From Arthrobacter bussei (GTDB taxonomy: Bacteria; Actinomycetota; Actinomycetes; Actinomycetales; Micrococcaceae), in contig NZ_VJXX01000008.1 of the NCBI RefSeq assembly GCF_009377195.2, positions 1 through 64,000 on the forward strand: a stretch of 64,000 nucleotides of DNA, in the 5' to 3' direction. The notes beneath the pieces are model-generated. The model was not told the DNA's origin and ran no database searches. It saw only the letters and a program-made list of their open reading frames with translations. Below are positions 31,888 through 39,537 of the stretch, in pieces; position 1 is the stretch's first letter; each line of letters opens with the position of its first letter. Both the position numbers and the translations under genes were made by a program.

Positions 31888-33768
31888 GTGCTTGAAGCAC
31901 CTCCACATCTTCCTGCGCCGACGCGCCGTGGTGATTCTCGTGTCGCTGCGTGGGTTCTCGCACCGCTCATTGCGGGCCAGCAGTTCTACCGTCTCGGGCG
32001 GTGGAAGGACGGCCGGTTCCAGTACCCGCGGCCCACCACTCCCCTGCCGATTACCAGGACGCCTCCTGCGCGTCCGGCGGCGGTCATGCTGCACGACGTC
32101 GACGGCTCTGTCCGCACACTATGCCTCGACCTCGACACCTCGAAGGCCCGGAAATCGGTCGTTGATGACGACGCCCGCCGCCTCGGAGGGATCCTGCGCA
32201 CAGCAGGCCTCGCCTACGTTGAGGACGAGTCCCCAAGTGGCGGCCGCCACCTGTACGTGCCGCTGCAGGAACCAATCACCGCAGCCGAGGCCCGCCAGCT
32301 GGTCGAAGCCCTCGGACATCGCGCCGCCAGCCTCGACCCGAGTCCGCACCAGAACATCGTCCACGGCTGCATCCGCGTCCCAGGATCAGCACACAAGACC
32401 GGTGGCCACCAGAGGCTCGTCACGTCGGTCACGGACGCCTACGGCATTCTGACCCGCCGCAACCCCGTCAGCGCGGTAGAAGCTTTGCGCCGAGCGCTGG
32501 CACCGGAGCTGTACCGCATCGAGCAGCAACGCCGCGCACAGGAACGCGCGACAGCGGCGACAGCAGCCGTCCGCGCGATCGCGAAGGGCTCTGGGGCACC
32601 ATCGGTGGGCAGTGAGCGCCCGCTGCGTTCGGTGGCCCGCACAGGGATCTACGACACCAGCCGTTATGCCAGCCACTCCGAAGCCCGCATGGCGGTCCTC
32701 AACCACTTCGCCTCCTGCCACTGGACCCTCGACCAGGTCCGCGCCGGCATGACCAACCAGTTCGCTGGCCTCGCCGCCCTCTACGGCAGCAAGACCGACC
32801 GGCTCCTGCCCTTCGAGTGGGCCAAAGCCCAAGCGTTCACCGCCGCCACAGCGCCAGCGAAAGACCCCTCCCAGCGAGCAGGGAAGAAGACTGCGCACAA
32901 ATACGACACAAGCCGTACTTACCTCACGGGGGGCAGCCCCGAACCCTTCACAGAGCTAAGCCAGCACTCCATTCATCAGCTCGTGAACGACCTCGAGAAT
33001 GTCCTCTACGCGACTCTCGATTACCGGCTCATGGAACGAGGCAGGGAAGGCATTCACCTGCGCTTCCTCATTCGTGCAGTCCTGGCTTATATGCGGACCA
33101 TGGAAACGAACATCCTCGACGTCGGGTGCCGCACCTTCGCCCTCGCCCTCGGCAAGAGCCATGCCACCATCGCCCGCCTCCTACCCATCCTCGAACGAGT
33201 ATCGGCAGGCATCCTCACCCGCATCGACCGAGCACGCGGCCGCAACGCTGATACCTACGCCGTCCAGCTCCCAGAACACTTCCAGCAGCTCGCGCGCGAG
33301 CTCACCTGGCGCAAAGGCAAGATCCACGCCATCCGCCCCGTGTTTCGGGTCCTCGGAGACGTCTCAGCCCTCGCCTACGAAGCCATCGAACGCGATCACC
33401 ACTCCCCCAGCACTGCCGACCTCACCCGCACCACGGGCATCTCACGCCGTGCCCTCATCGACCACCTCGCCGGCATGGAAGCCCTGCAGATGATCCGCAG
33501 ACACCACGGCCGCTGGGAACTCGTAGCCACCACCAACCTCGCCCAGCTTGCAGACCGCCTCGGTGCTACCGAGGACCGTGAAGCCCAGCTCACCCGCTAC
33601 CGCAAAGAACGCGCCGCCTGGCACGCATGGCTGGACCGCCACCTCATCCCCCAGCTCAACGAGCACGAGCTGCACGACGCAGAAGTAGACGATCACTGGC
33701 TACCGCCCCTCGAGAACGAGGACGAGTACCAGCGATCCCTCTGGAACGCCTCGAGACAAGCGGCTTAG
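31888..33768 (+). CDS. Plasmid replication initiator, primase-like (AEP) domain
   Basis: 626 residues from GTG 31888. The N-terminal 210 residues match an archaeo-eukaryotic primase-like fold: RTLCLDLDTSKA (Asp81, Asp83), LAYVEDESPSGGRHLYVPL (SGGRH 117-121) and HGCIRVPGSAHKTGG. These are the metal-binding D-x-D and sGG-x-H motifs of the family. The C-terminal half has a winged-helix-like SPSTADLTRTTGISRRALIDHLAGMEALQMIRRHHGRWEL. Proteins of this plan initiate replication of actinobacterial plasmids. The nearby ParA/ParB and 9-bp arrays support a plasmid core. Confidence 0.82.
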   Translation: MLEAPPHLPAPTRRGDSRVAAWVLAPLIAGQQFYRLGRWKDGRFQYPRPTTPLPITRTPPARPAAVMLHDVDGSVRTLCLDLDTSKARKSVVDDDARRLGGILRTAGLAYVEDESPSGGRHLYVPLQEPITAAEARQLVEALGHRAASLDPSPHQNIVHGCIRVPGSAHKTGGHQRLVTSVTDAYGILTRRNPVSAVEALRRALAPELYRIEQQRRAQERATAATAAVRAIAKGSGAPSVGSERPLRSVARTGIYDTSRYASHSEARMAVLNHFASCHWTLDQVRAGMTNQFAGLAALYGSKTDRLLPFEWAKAQAFTAATAPAKDPSQRAGKKTAHKYDTSRTYLTGGSPEPFTELSQHSIHQLVNDLENVLYATLDYRLMERGREGIHLRFLIRAVLAYMRTMETNILDVGCRTFALALGKSHATIARLLPILERVSAGILTRIDRARGRNADTYAVQLPEHFQQLARELTWRKGKIHAIRPVFRVLGDVSALAYEAIERDHHSPSTADLTRTTGISRRALIDHLAGMEALQMIRRHHGRWELVATTNLAQLADRLGATEDREAQLTRYRKERAAWHAWLDRHLIPQLNEHELHDAEVDDHWLPPLENEDEYQRSLWNASRQAA

Positions 33769-33835
33769 CATCGACCACAACACTCAACTTGGCCGCGAGC
33801 AGTTCCACGGGCTGCACCGCATGGAGGTTTCAACA

Positions 33836-34132
33836 ATGTCTGAAGTTGCCGGCGACCAACTCGAAGCGTTCATCAACTCAAGCGCTCACCGGGGCCTCGG
33901 TCACGGTCTTCGGTGGCTCAGTGCCTACGCCAAAGCCTTCTTCCTCGGAGATTTCAGCGGGGCCTCACTCGGCACCATCGTGGTCAGGTACAGGACCACC
34001 GGAGAGGAAGTGCTGCGTGTCAGCAGTGGAACCCGCGACGAGACAGCCGACCTGCTCATGCGCATCGAACAAGACCTGGCACAGCTGACACTTAGCGACT
34101 TCCTCGCGGAGTGGAACGCGACCACACCCTGA
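33836..34132 (+). CDS. Hypothetical protein downstream of rep
   Basis: 98 residues from ATG 33836 (MSEVAGDQLEAFINSSAHRGLGHGLRWLSAYAKAFFLGDFSGASLGTIVVRYRTTGEEVLRVSSGTRDETADLLMRIEQDLAQLTLSDFLAEW). GGAGG at 33823-33827 gives a good start. The protein looks like a small alpha/beta domain with a helical end. No family recognised. It follows rep by 67 bases and may belong to the same transcript. Confidence 0.65.
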   Translation: MSEVAGDQLEAFINSSAHRGLGHGLRWLSAYAKAFFLGDFSGASLGTIVVRYRTTGEEVLRVSSGTRDETADLLMRIEQDLAQLTLSDFLAEWNATTP

Positions 34133-34305
34133 CCGCACAGTGGCCGCGCCTCCTGCCCACCCGGGCACGGCACCAGCTCCCCCACGCTCCGCTACTTGTC
34201 CCGCACACACATGGACAGCAGAAACCCCGTCACCGGCTACACGCCGCCCTGATTGCACTCACACTCCCAGCTCCACCTCGTTTAAACGGCTGCAGAGCAG
34301 GGTCT
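34133..34305. other. Non-coding spacer before the first iteron array
   Basis: High-GC DNA without a supported gene. It includes CACGGCACC- and CACACACATGG-type sequence but no clear repeat. The abrupt fall in GC at about 34310 marks the array. Confidence 0.4.
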
Positions 34306-34401
34306 AAGACTGTTGTAAAACATAAGACTTCAAAGACTGTAAAGACTATAAAGACTTGCAAGGTGTAAAAGACCAATAAGACTTTTAGGACTGCCAAGAC
34401 G
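34306..34401. repeat. 9-bp iteron array A (NNNAAGACT, about 11 units)
   Basis: AAGACT or a near match occurs in a strict 9-base register: exact units begin at 34306, 34324, 34333, 34342, 34351 and 34378, with degenerate units at 34315, 34360, 34369, 34387 and 34396. The region is AT-rich. Such a period suits a helical filament of ribbon-helix-helix proteins on a partition centromere, or origin iterons. Confidence 0.9.
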
Positions 34402-34442
34402 GGAGCTGCCAGTGCATCACGGTGGATAGGTAGGGTCAGGTC

Positions 34443-34643
34443 ATGAACGGATCAAACATTCCTGCTGATAAGACCATCGACCCGGTGAAACTCCAGGCGT
34501 GGATCGAGATGAATACCGTGACGGGGCGAAACCCCAGCCCAGGTGCGGCCTTCATCTACATCGATGACCTGATGCAGGGATTTGTCGGTAGTCGCTTGGA
34601 GCCGGCTCGTCCTCACCCTGACGCCGACCCGATCACAGACTGA
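34443..34643 (+). CDS. Small hypothetical protein between iteron arrays
   Basis: 66 residues: MNGSNIPADKTIDPVKLQAWIEMNTVTGRNPSPGAAFIYIDDLMQGFVGSRLEPARPHPDADPITD. The middle looks structured (helix, then a strand-helix), the end is disordered. GGTAGGGTCAGGTC upstream gives a weak ribosome-binding site. No family recognised; it may be a regulator of partition or copy number by position only. Confidence 0.45.
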   Translation: MNGSNIPADKTIDPVKLQAWIEMNTVTGRNPSPGAAFIYIDDLMQGFVGSRLEPARPHPDADPITD

Positions 34644-34891
34644 GTCGCGGACCAGCTGGTTGAAATCCTGATCGAGTACACAAGCCAGACTGTGCACGGT
34701 CACCACTAGCCATTGGTGACCTTCAAGCAATGGTGACCGTGGTGACCGTGGTGATCGTGTGCAGGCGATCGCCTGGTCCCTGCTGTCCACATGTGTACGG
34801 GACAAGCAGCGGAGCCGCGGGGAGCTTGTGCCGTGCCCGGGTGGGCTGGAGGCTACGAGTTCCACCAGCGGTACAAAAGCTGGAACCCCCA
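34644..34891. other. Non-coding spacer with GGTGACC repeats
   Basis: Nearly 250 bases with no supported gene. GTGACC/GGTGACCGT units recur at about 34716-34755 (five near copies), in a phase of nine bases for the last three. This may be a degenerate relative of the iterons or simple sequence. Confidence 0.4.
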
Positions 34892-34969
34892 AAAACATAT
34901 AGGACTACAAAGACTAATAAGACTTACAAGGGGTATAAGACTTGTAAGACTAAAAAGACTTGTAACGCA
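34892..34969. repeat. 9-bp iteron array B (about 8 units)
   Basis: Same repeat in the same orientation: exact AAGACT at 34910, 34919, 34937, 34946 and 34955, with degenerate units at 34892, 34901, 34928 and 34964, all in 9-base phase. Confidence 0.9.
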
Positions 34970-35253
34970 CATAGAACTGGAATAGCAGCGTAAAGGCTTC
35001 GGTCCTCCGCTTCGCTGCGGCCTGCAAATCTTTCTCCGTTGTGCGGGGCGGGGCTTTCTCCGTCATACAGGGCCGCTGATCGTAGCCGTCCGGGGGCCCG
35101 TCCAGTCAATCCACGCGCCCTGCACCGGGGACGCGGTCGCTGGTGCTCCCTTATTTCGCCCCCGGTCCTGGTCACTCTTCGGGATTGACAGTCCACCCTC
35201 GACCGGCTGGCTCAGTGGGGCCCCGCATGTCGGGGCAGGAAGGAGGTGTGGCT
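34970..35253. other. GC-rich non-coding region
   Basis: About 280 bases without a supported gene, with several GC hairpins (for example around 35000-35020 and 35085-35100). It ends at the AGGAAGGAGG ribosome-binding site of the first small membrane protein. It could hold an RNA gene or origin element; nothing specific is visible. Confidence 0.4.
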
Positions 35254-35400
35254 ATGAGTAACGACGCAGTCGAACTCACTACTGCGGTGGTGCAGCTGGC
35301 GACGGCAATCGCAACTCTTCTCGCTGCACAAAGCGTGCGCTTAAAGCGCAAACGCTCCCGAGCTGGAACTCGGAAGCGAAAGCATCGTGCAGGAAGGTAG
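35254..35400 (+). CDS. Small single-helix membrane protein with basic tail (48 aa)
   Basis: 48 residues from ATG 35254 with an excellent ribosome-binding site (AGGAAGGAGG, spacing about 8). One hydrophobic helix (about 5-24, VELTTAVVQLATAIATLLAAQ) is followed by a strongly basic tail, RLKRKRSRAGTRKRKHRAGR. A second, shorter protein of the same plan follows at 35489. Size and charge resemble holin-like or toxin peptides of plasmid stabilisation, but that is only a shape match. Confidence 0.6.
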   Translation: MSNDAVELTTAVVQLATAIATLLAAQSVRLKRKRSRAGTRKRKHRAGR

Positions 35401-35488
35401 TCACTCATCAGCCCGGTGGTCGTGACCGTCAGTTGCGGCCGCCGGGTCCTCCTATTTTATCTGTCCGATACCTAGAAGGGAACAGCGA

Positions 35489-35578
35489 ATGGATTATCTC
35501 AATCTCGTCATGAGCATCATCGTTCTGGCGTCACAGGGCGTGTTGATCCGCGAACTGAAGCGTTCTCAGTCCGAGTAA
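35489..35578 (+). CDS. Very small single-helix membrane peptide (29 aa)
   Basis: 29 residues: MDYLNLVMSIIVLASQGVLI then a short charged tail RELKRSQSE. GAAGGGAACAG precedes the ATG. The helix-plus-basic-tail plan repeats that of the 48-residue protein just upstream. A stable hairpin follows seven bases after the stop. Plasmid-borne peptides of this kind include type I toxins; no antisense RNA was identified. Confidence 0.5.
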   Translation: MDYLNLVMSIIVLASQGVLIRELKRSQSE

Positions 35579-35584
35579 CGAGGC

Positions 35585-35611
35585 GAGGGGCCGGCATGCA
35601 GCTGGCCCCTC
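35585..35611. terminator. Hairpin after small membrane peptide
   Basis: GAGGGGCC (35585-35592) pairs with GGCCCCTC (35604-35611) across an 11-base loop. Confidence 0.75.
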
Positions 35612-35672
35612 ACCTGGCGGGGAGGCAGGGGCCCGTTCGTTTCACGGAGCGTCGACGCACCGATGAGCTAGT

Positions 35673-35723
35673 ACGACTTCAAAGACTCCAACAGCTAGAG
35701 TGACTCATAAGACTCGTAAGACT
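35673..35723. repeat. 9-bp iteron array C at the parA start
   Basis: Exact AAGACT at 35682, 35709 and 35718, degenerate units at 35673, 35691 and 35700, all in 9-base phase. The last unit ends one base before the AAAGGAG ribosome-binding site (35724-35730) of parA, so a protein bound here would also control parA. Confidence 0.88.
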
Positions 35724-35735
35724 AAAGGAGTGCGC

Positions 35736-36506
35736 GTGATCTATACATTCGCTTTGCCGAAGGGTGGAACCGGCAAGACCATCTGCGCAGCTGAGGGTGT
35801 GTACTATCTGTCGCGCCTTGGCAGGCGCGTCCTGGCGATCGACCTCGACCAGCAGGGCAACCTCTCGCACCGTCTTGGACTCACGAAGGACGCGGAGATC
35901 AAGTACGGGAGCGCGCAGGTGTTGACGGCGACCGCTGACGCGGCAGACGCCGCGGTGCCAGCCCTTTCGATACCTGCGGACGTCGTGCCACACGTTCTGG
36001 TGGGAACGCATGAGCTTGCGGCGGTGGAATCCCAGCCGCCGGCGGATCTCGTGACGACGCTGCGCGATCACCTGCCGTCGGTTGCGGGGGAGTACGACGA
36101 CATCGTCATTGACACCCCGCCTTCGGCTACAGGGCTCGCCCTGGCGGGCCTAGCCGCTGCGGACGTGGTGATAGCACCTGTAGCAACTGCTACGGAGTCC
36201 TACGACCAGCTGGAGCGGTTGGACGCCATTCTCACGGTCACGCTCGGGAAGCGCATCAATCCCGGTATCCGTATCGGGTGGGTGATGCCGACGCGCTATG
36301 ACCAGCGGCGCATCCTTGATCGGGAAGTGGTGGAGGCGATCACGGAGCATTACCCGGGCAGGGTCACAGTTCCCATCCGGGAAGCCGTCACGGTGAAAGA
36401 CGCATACACAGCTGCATTGACCATCAGCGCCTACCGCCCGACAGCCCCTGTCGCAGTGGACTACGCCGCAGCGTTCGCTCAGATCATGCCGGAAGGGAAT
36501 CTCTGA
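35736..36506 (+). CDS. parA: Plasmid partition ATPase ParA
   Basis: 256 residues from GTG 35736 (MIYTFALPKGGTGKT), chosen because AAAGGAG lies five bases upstream; the in-frame GTG at 35700 is inside the iteron array. It has the deviant Walker A KGGTGKT (9-15), the DLDQQGNLS motif (about 37-45), and DDIVIDTPPSATGLALAGLAAAD (Walker B). There is no N-terminal HTH, so this is a class Ib type ParA. It moves plasmid copies to daughter cells together with the protein encoded two bases downstream. Confidence 0.93.
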   Translation: MIYTFALPKGGTGKTICAAEGVYYLSRLGRRVLAIDLDQQGNLSHRLGLTKDAEIKYGSAQVLTATADAADAAVPALSIPADVVPHVLVGTHELAAVESQPPADLVTTLRDHLPSVAGEYDDIVIDTPPSATGLALAGLAAADVVIAPVATATESYDQLERLDAILTVTLGKRINPGIRIGWVMPTRYDQRRILDREVVEAITEHYPGRVTVPIREAVTVKDAYTAALTISAYRPTAPVAVDYAAAFAQIMPEGNL

Positions 36507-36508
36507 TC

Positions 36509-37129
36509 ATGGCGAATCCCAAAAGGGTGAGTCTGCCAAAGCGGACTCCCGTCGCCCCTCAGGTGTCACCGACGACTGTCCGGGAACGCGAAGCTGCTGC
36601 GATCGCTGAGACGGTCAACCGTGACCTTGCCCGCCTATCTCAGCCAGTGCCTGTGAGGGCCCCAGTACAGCCCCCGAAGGAGAGGGTTTCCAGTGGTGCG
36701 AGTCCCGTCGGGAAGAGCCGGCTGGGTACGAGCTGGCAGGCTGTCACGTTCGAAGAGGCCAAGAGCGCGTACATGGTGGATCTCGATCTGAGCGATACCA
36801 CCCCTAACGCGTTCAACGAGTGGATTGAGGCGGCGATTGTCAGGCATGCGCGCCTGTCACCGAACCGCCGGCAGAAGGTTGTTACAGCGATACCACCGGA
36901 GACCAGGGATGAGCCTCCGCGGCCGCGGAGCTTTGACGTTGCTACCAGCGCCCTCAGTGCCATGGATGAGGCGATTACCGAGGATCGGCAGAAGCTCGCG
37001 GTTCTCAACGGACGCTCGTCCTTCGTCAGGGACGCTGTGCGTGCCGCTGTGGCTGATGTGAAGCAGCGCAGCGGACGGACGGAGCTGCCGCCGGCGCCGG
37101 CACGGCTTCCCCGCCGGCCTCCCAAGTAG
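36509..37129 (+). CDS. Putative ribbon-helix-helix centromere-binding protein (ParB-like)
   Basis: 206 residues, starting two bases after parA. Two segments look like ribbon-helix-helix domains: AKSAYMVDLDLSDTTPNAFNEWIEAAIVRHARLSPNRRQ (about 86-124) and DVATSALSAMDEAITEDRQKLAVLNGRSSFVRDAVRAAVADVKQ (about 143-186). The ends are basic and proline-rich. Its position and RHH-like segments fit the small DNA-binding partner of a class Ib ParA, which would bind the 9-bp arrays. I assign the RHH fold by pattern only. Confidence 0.75.
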   Translation: MANPKRVSLPKRTPVAPQVSPTTVREREAAAIAETVNRDLARLSQPVPVRAPVQPPKERVSSGASPVGKSRLGTSWQAVTFEEAKSAYMVDLDLSDTTPNAFNEWIEAAIVRHARLSPNRRQKVVTAIPPETRDEPPRPRSFDVATSALSAMDEAITEDRQKLAVLNGRSSFVRDAVRAAVADVKQRSGRTELPPAPARLPRRPPK

Positions 37130-37135
37130 ATCCTC

Positions 37136-37831
37136 TTGGATGAGGATGAGGCGTTGCCCATTGCGCGCTCAAAGGTAGACCAGGCATGTTTGGCCGCCGG
37201 GCTCCCGCTGCCTGCCGTGGTGATTGTTGAGAAGTTGCGGGGCAGGAAGGGGTCTGACTTCACGGCGCAGTTCCATGCCCGTCAGGGTGTACCCACCATT
37301 GAAGTGCCACTCCGGGTCGTCAGGGAGTATCCCGATGATGCTCTGACGTGGCTCCTCGCGCATGAGGTGGGCCATTACAAAGAGCATGCGGGTCGGCGCG
37401 TGAAGGACCGTCTTTTCAAGACCGGAATGGTCGTCTTCGGGACTGTGCTAGCTGCCTGGACGCTGTGGGTTGTCGTCGGCGCCGTTATGAGTCCTGTGTC
37501 TTCATTCGGTGGGATCTTCGTTTGGCTCGGATTCTTTGCGTACACCACGTACCTGGCTCTCGTGCTGGCGGACAGTCGCGCGGAGGAACGCGCAGCAGAC
37601 CGTTTTGCTGTTCGGTATCAGGGCTCGATGGCGGGCGCCCTGCAATGGGCGTCACTGCCGCACCGCAGCTCGTCCATCGCCGTCCAGCGCCGCGGTCTTC
37701 GACGGTGGGGAAGGGCCCTCTTTGAACCTTTCAATCAGTGGTTGGGATTGATCTTCAGTACCCACCCCTATGTGCCTATGAGGATCGATGCGATGCGTGC
37801 CGAGCTGGAACACCCGGTCGAGAGGGGATAG
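37136..37831 (+). CDS. M48-type membrane zinc metallopeptidase
   Basis: 231 residues. HEVGH at 76-80 supplies two zinc ligands and the catalytic Glu; EERAADRFAVRY (about 146-157) gives the third ligand, as in M48/HtpX-like peptidases. Two membrane helices (about 96-118 and 122-142) lie between them. The start is probably TTG 37136, six bases after the ParB-like stop, so it is the third gene of the par operon. It may cut membrane or conjugation proteins; the link to partition is not obvious. Confidence 0.8.
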   Translation: MDEDEALPIARSKVDQACLAAGLPLPAVVIVEKLRGRKGSDFTAQFHARQGVPTIEVPLRVVREYPDDALTWLLAHEVGHYKEHAGRRVKDRLFKTGMVVFGTVLAAWTLWVVVGAVMSPVSSFGGIFVWLGFFAYTTYLALVLADSRAEERAADRFAVRYQGSMAGALQWASLPHRSSSIAVQRRGLRRWGRALFEPFNQWLGLIFSTHPYVPMRIDAMRAELEHPVERG

Positions 37832-37873
37832 TCGTCAGACGACTAGTGCCCGCACTAGGAGACTCGGCGTAGC

Positions 37874-38113
37874 TCAGAGAGGTTCGCCGCAGCTCATGCA
37901 GGTGTCTTCGCCGTCTTCGTAGATGGCCCCGCAGCATTACTTCGATCCTGAATACTCGGAGTCAGCGTTGCAGTCATCGCATTCACCCTCGGTGAAGTCG
38001 AGCACGTCGGTCTCTTTGCCGCAGGAGGGGCACGCTTCCGTCTCCACAGCATTGCTAGGTGATGCGCTGGAATCATCACTTGAACTGCCGAACAATCGGC
38101 TGATGAGACTCAC
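37874..38113 (-). pseudogene. Small zinc-ribbon protein, interrupted by TAA
   Basis: From GTG 38113 (overlapping the previous stop as GTGA) the product reads MSLISRLFGSSSDD, then ACPSCGKETDVLDFTEGECDDCNADSEYSGSK and stops at TAA (37937-37939). The same frame goes on with CCGAIYEDGEDTCMSCGEPL to TGA at 37874-37876. The two halves look like two C-x-x-C zinc ribbons, so a single change (for example TAT to TAA) probably split the gene. The first 58 residues may still be made. Confidence 0.6.
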
Positions 38114-38421
38114 TCTTGTTCCTCGCCGGTAGTCGAAGCCTGGTCGCTGGGTGACAGGGCGGCCGACTGCTTCCGGTTGTTGCGGCGGCGGGTTGTTGCA
38201 GCGCTATTCTCGAGCCCGAGCTTCTTGAGTTCATCGGCACTCCACCCGTCCTTTGTGGCACGGACGTAGGCGCGCTTATCTTCCTTCTCTGCTTCGGCGA
38301 GCTGCTCCTGCAGGTCAGCTATTCGCTGCCTCGCTTTGACCAGAGCTGTCACGGACTCGATGCGCGAGTTCAGGAGGTTGCGTGCCTGCTCTTGTGTCTG
38401 TTCGATGCTCAGGTTTGCCAT
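38110..38421 (-). CDS. Coiled-coil hypothetical plasmid protein
   Basis: 103 residues from ATG 38421 (MANLSIEQTQEQARNLLNSRIESVTALVKARQRIADLQEQLAEAEKEDKRAYVRATKDGWSADELKKLGLENSA). A strong coiled coil spans about 5-50, followed by a short helix and a basic tail (TTRRRNNRKQ). Its plan is common on actinobacterial plasmids near mobilisation genes, but I know no function. It is followed by the zinc-ribbon gene with a four-base overlap. Confidence 0.7.
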   Translation of the reverse strand: MANLSIEQTQEQARNLLNSRIESVTALVKARQRIADLQEQLAEAEKEDKRAYVRATKDGWSADELKKLGLENSAATTRRRNNRKQSAALSPSDQASTTGEEQE

Positions 38422-38456
38422 GCTTTCCAGCGTAGCTGCGACCTTCCTCGGCGGCA

Positions 38457-38708
38457 CTAGCTCACACACCGTTTCGCCACTTCTTCGGCAGGGAAGTCAT
38501 GCAAATGTGCGTAGTCGGGGTCGTGAAACCAGTCACCGACGTCACCGATGTCATAACGGATGATCCGAGCCAGTGGCTGGTAGTAGTCAGGCCCGATACC
38601 GAGTCGCCTCCACCGAGCCAGCTCCGCCACAGGCACGCCGTACTTCCGCTGTACGTAACGCGCTCCTACCAAGACCATTGCACCCATCGTGATCCCCGCT
38701 TTCATCAT
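38457..38708 (-). CDS. HTH/excisionase-like DNA-binding protein
   Basis: 83 residues at most. The core VGARYVQRKYGVPVAELARWRRLGIGPDYYQPLARIIRYDIGDVGDWFHDP looks like a MerR/excisionase-type winged helix in which a helix-turn-helix is followed by the wing with Tyr/Arg contacts (I-R-Y-D-I). The real start may be the ATG giving MGAMVLVGARY. Located beside the candidate oriT it may regulate mobilisation genes or be an excisionase-like accessory factor. Confidence 0.65.
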   Translation of the reverse strand: MMKAGITMGAMVLVGARYVQRKYGVPVAELARWRRLGIGPDYYQPLARIIRYDIGDVGDWFHDPDYAHLHDFPAEEVAKRCVS

Positions 38709-38756
38709 TGCCCCGTTCCTTTCGGCAACGCCGTCATCACTTGGACGCGAAGTGAA

Positions 38757-38847
38757 TTGGCAAGTCGGAGACGGTGGACCGTGGAATACCGGAGGGAGCG
38801 CAGCGAGTGAGGATATGCCGCGAAAGCCGCCGTCGGAGACTTGCCAA
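38757..38847. other. Candidate oriT: nested inverted repeat
   Basis: TTGGCAAGTC (38757-38766) pairs perfectly with GACTTGCCAA (38838-38847). Next to each inner end the 9-mer GTCGGAGAC occurs in direct orientation, so the arms combine inverted and direct repeats. It lies just upstream of the MobC-like and relaxase genes, the usual place of oriT. The nick site is not identified. Confidence 0.5.
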
Positions 38848-39000
38848 GAGAAGGGCGGACAGTACAGTTACCAGCCGAAACGGAACGGCGTAGCCGGTCC
38901 AGCATCGTCAGGCGCGAAGCGCGCCATTGAACGTCAATGACCCCGAGCCCTGTGAAACCGCTCAAAAGGGAGATTGGGTAGTGAGACGGAGCAAGCTGGC

Positions 39001-39019
39001 AGTTTAGGTGCCCTAAACT
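39001..39019. promoter_or_regulatory. Perfect dyad AGTTTAGG-N3-CCTAAACT
   Basis: A perfect 8-bp dyad with a 3-base centre lies 46 bases before the MobC-like start. It may be the relaxase/MobC binding site or an operator of the mob operon. Confidence 0.6.
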
Positions 39020-39064
39020 TGGTCCTTCCTCGACGCTCGGCGTTCGGTCGGGCACACTGGGAGT

Positions 39065-39535
39065 GTGATCCCCGGGCAGGCCGGGTTCGCTGCGCTGGCA
39101 AAGACACGGGCGGGAAGGCGGTACAAACGGATGAGCGAAGGGATCGCGGGCAGCGGCCTCGCGGGATGGAAGTCGCGCCGCCGCCGCGCAAACGTCGACG
39201 GGGGGCGGATGCACCGCCACGTTGTGAAGGTGACCCCGGAAGAAGAAGCGCAGCTCGTGATGGTTGCCGAGCGCCACCACGTGACCGTCGCACGATTACT
39301 GATCGAGTCAGCGTTGAGCGAAGCCGGCGAGACTCCGTCAGAGCGGCGGAGCCAGTTCGTGGAGCTGTCAAACCTTGCTCGCCTCGTGGGGACAGTCGCG
39401 AACAACGTCAACCAGGTCGCGCGTCATGCGAACAGTACGAGCGAGATCCCCGCCGATGCCGCAGCGTCCGTCGCGCACGCGAAGAGCGTTATCTACCGGG
39501 TTGACCGGCTCCTCGCGGAAATGTCGGGTAGGTAA
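39065..39535 (+). CDS. MobC-like mobilisation accessory protein
   Basis: Up to 156 residues; the start could also be the ATG giving MHRHVVKVTPEEEAQLV at 39209. The core VTPEEEAQLVMVAERHHVTVARLLIESALSEAG is a ribbon-helix-helix-like DNA-binding part. The end FVELSNLARLVGTVANNVNQVARHANSTSEIPADAAASVAHAKSVIYRVDRLLAEM is the MobC signature (NNVNQVARHANS). MobC proteins open oriT for the relaxase. The relaxase gene starts two bases after its stop. Confidence 0.85.
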   Translation: MIPGQAGFAALAKTRAGRRYKRMSEGIAGSGLAGWKSRRRRANVDGGRMHRHVVKVTPEEEAQLVMVAERHHVTVARLLIESALSEAGETPSERRSQFVELSNLARLVGTVANNVNQVARHANSTSEIPADAAASVAHAKSVIYRVDRLLAEMSGR

Positions 39536-39537
39536 TC

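Noticed and set aside
31823-32452. Open frame overlapping the start of the replication initiator
   Set aside because: Ser/Arg/Thr-rich shadow of the initiator gene without recognisable features.
34730-34993. Lys/Thr-rich open frame over iteron array B
   Set aside because: The Lys-Thr run is produced by reading through the 9-bp repeats; it is not a real protein.
34306-35723. CRISPR array
   Set aside because: Units are only 9 bases long with no regular spacers and no cas genes nearby; they are iterons.
38705-39411. Minus-strand open frames over the oriT and mobC region
   Set aside because: They are shadows of the MobC-like gene and of the inverted repeats.
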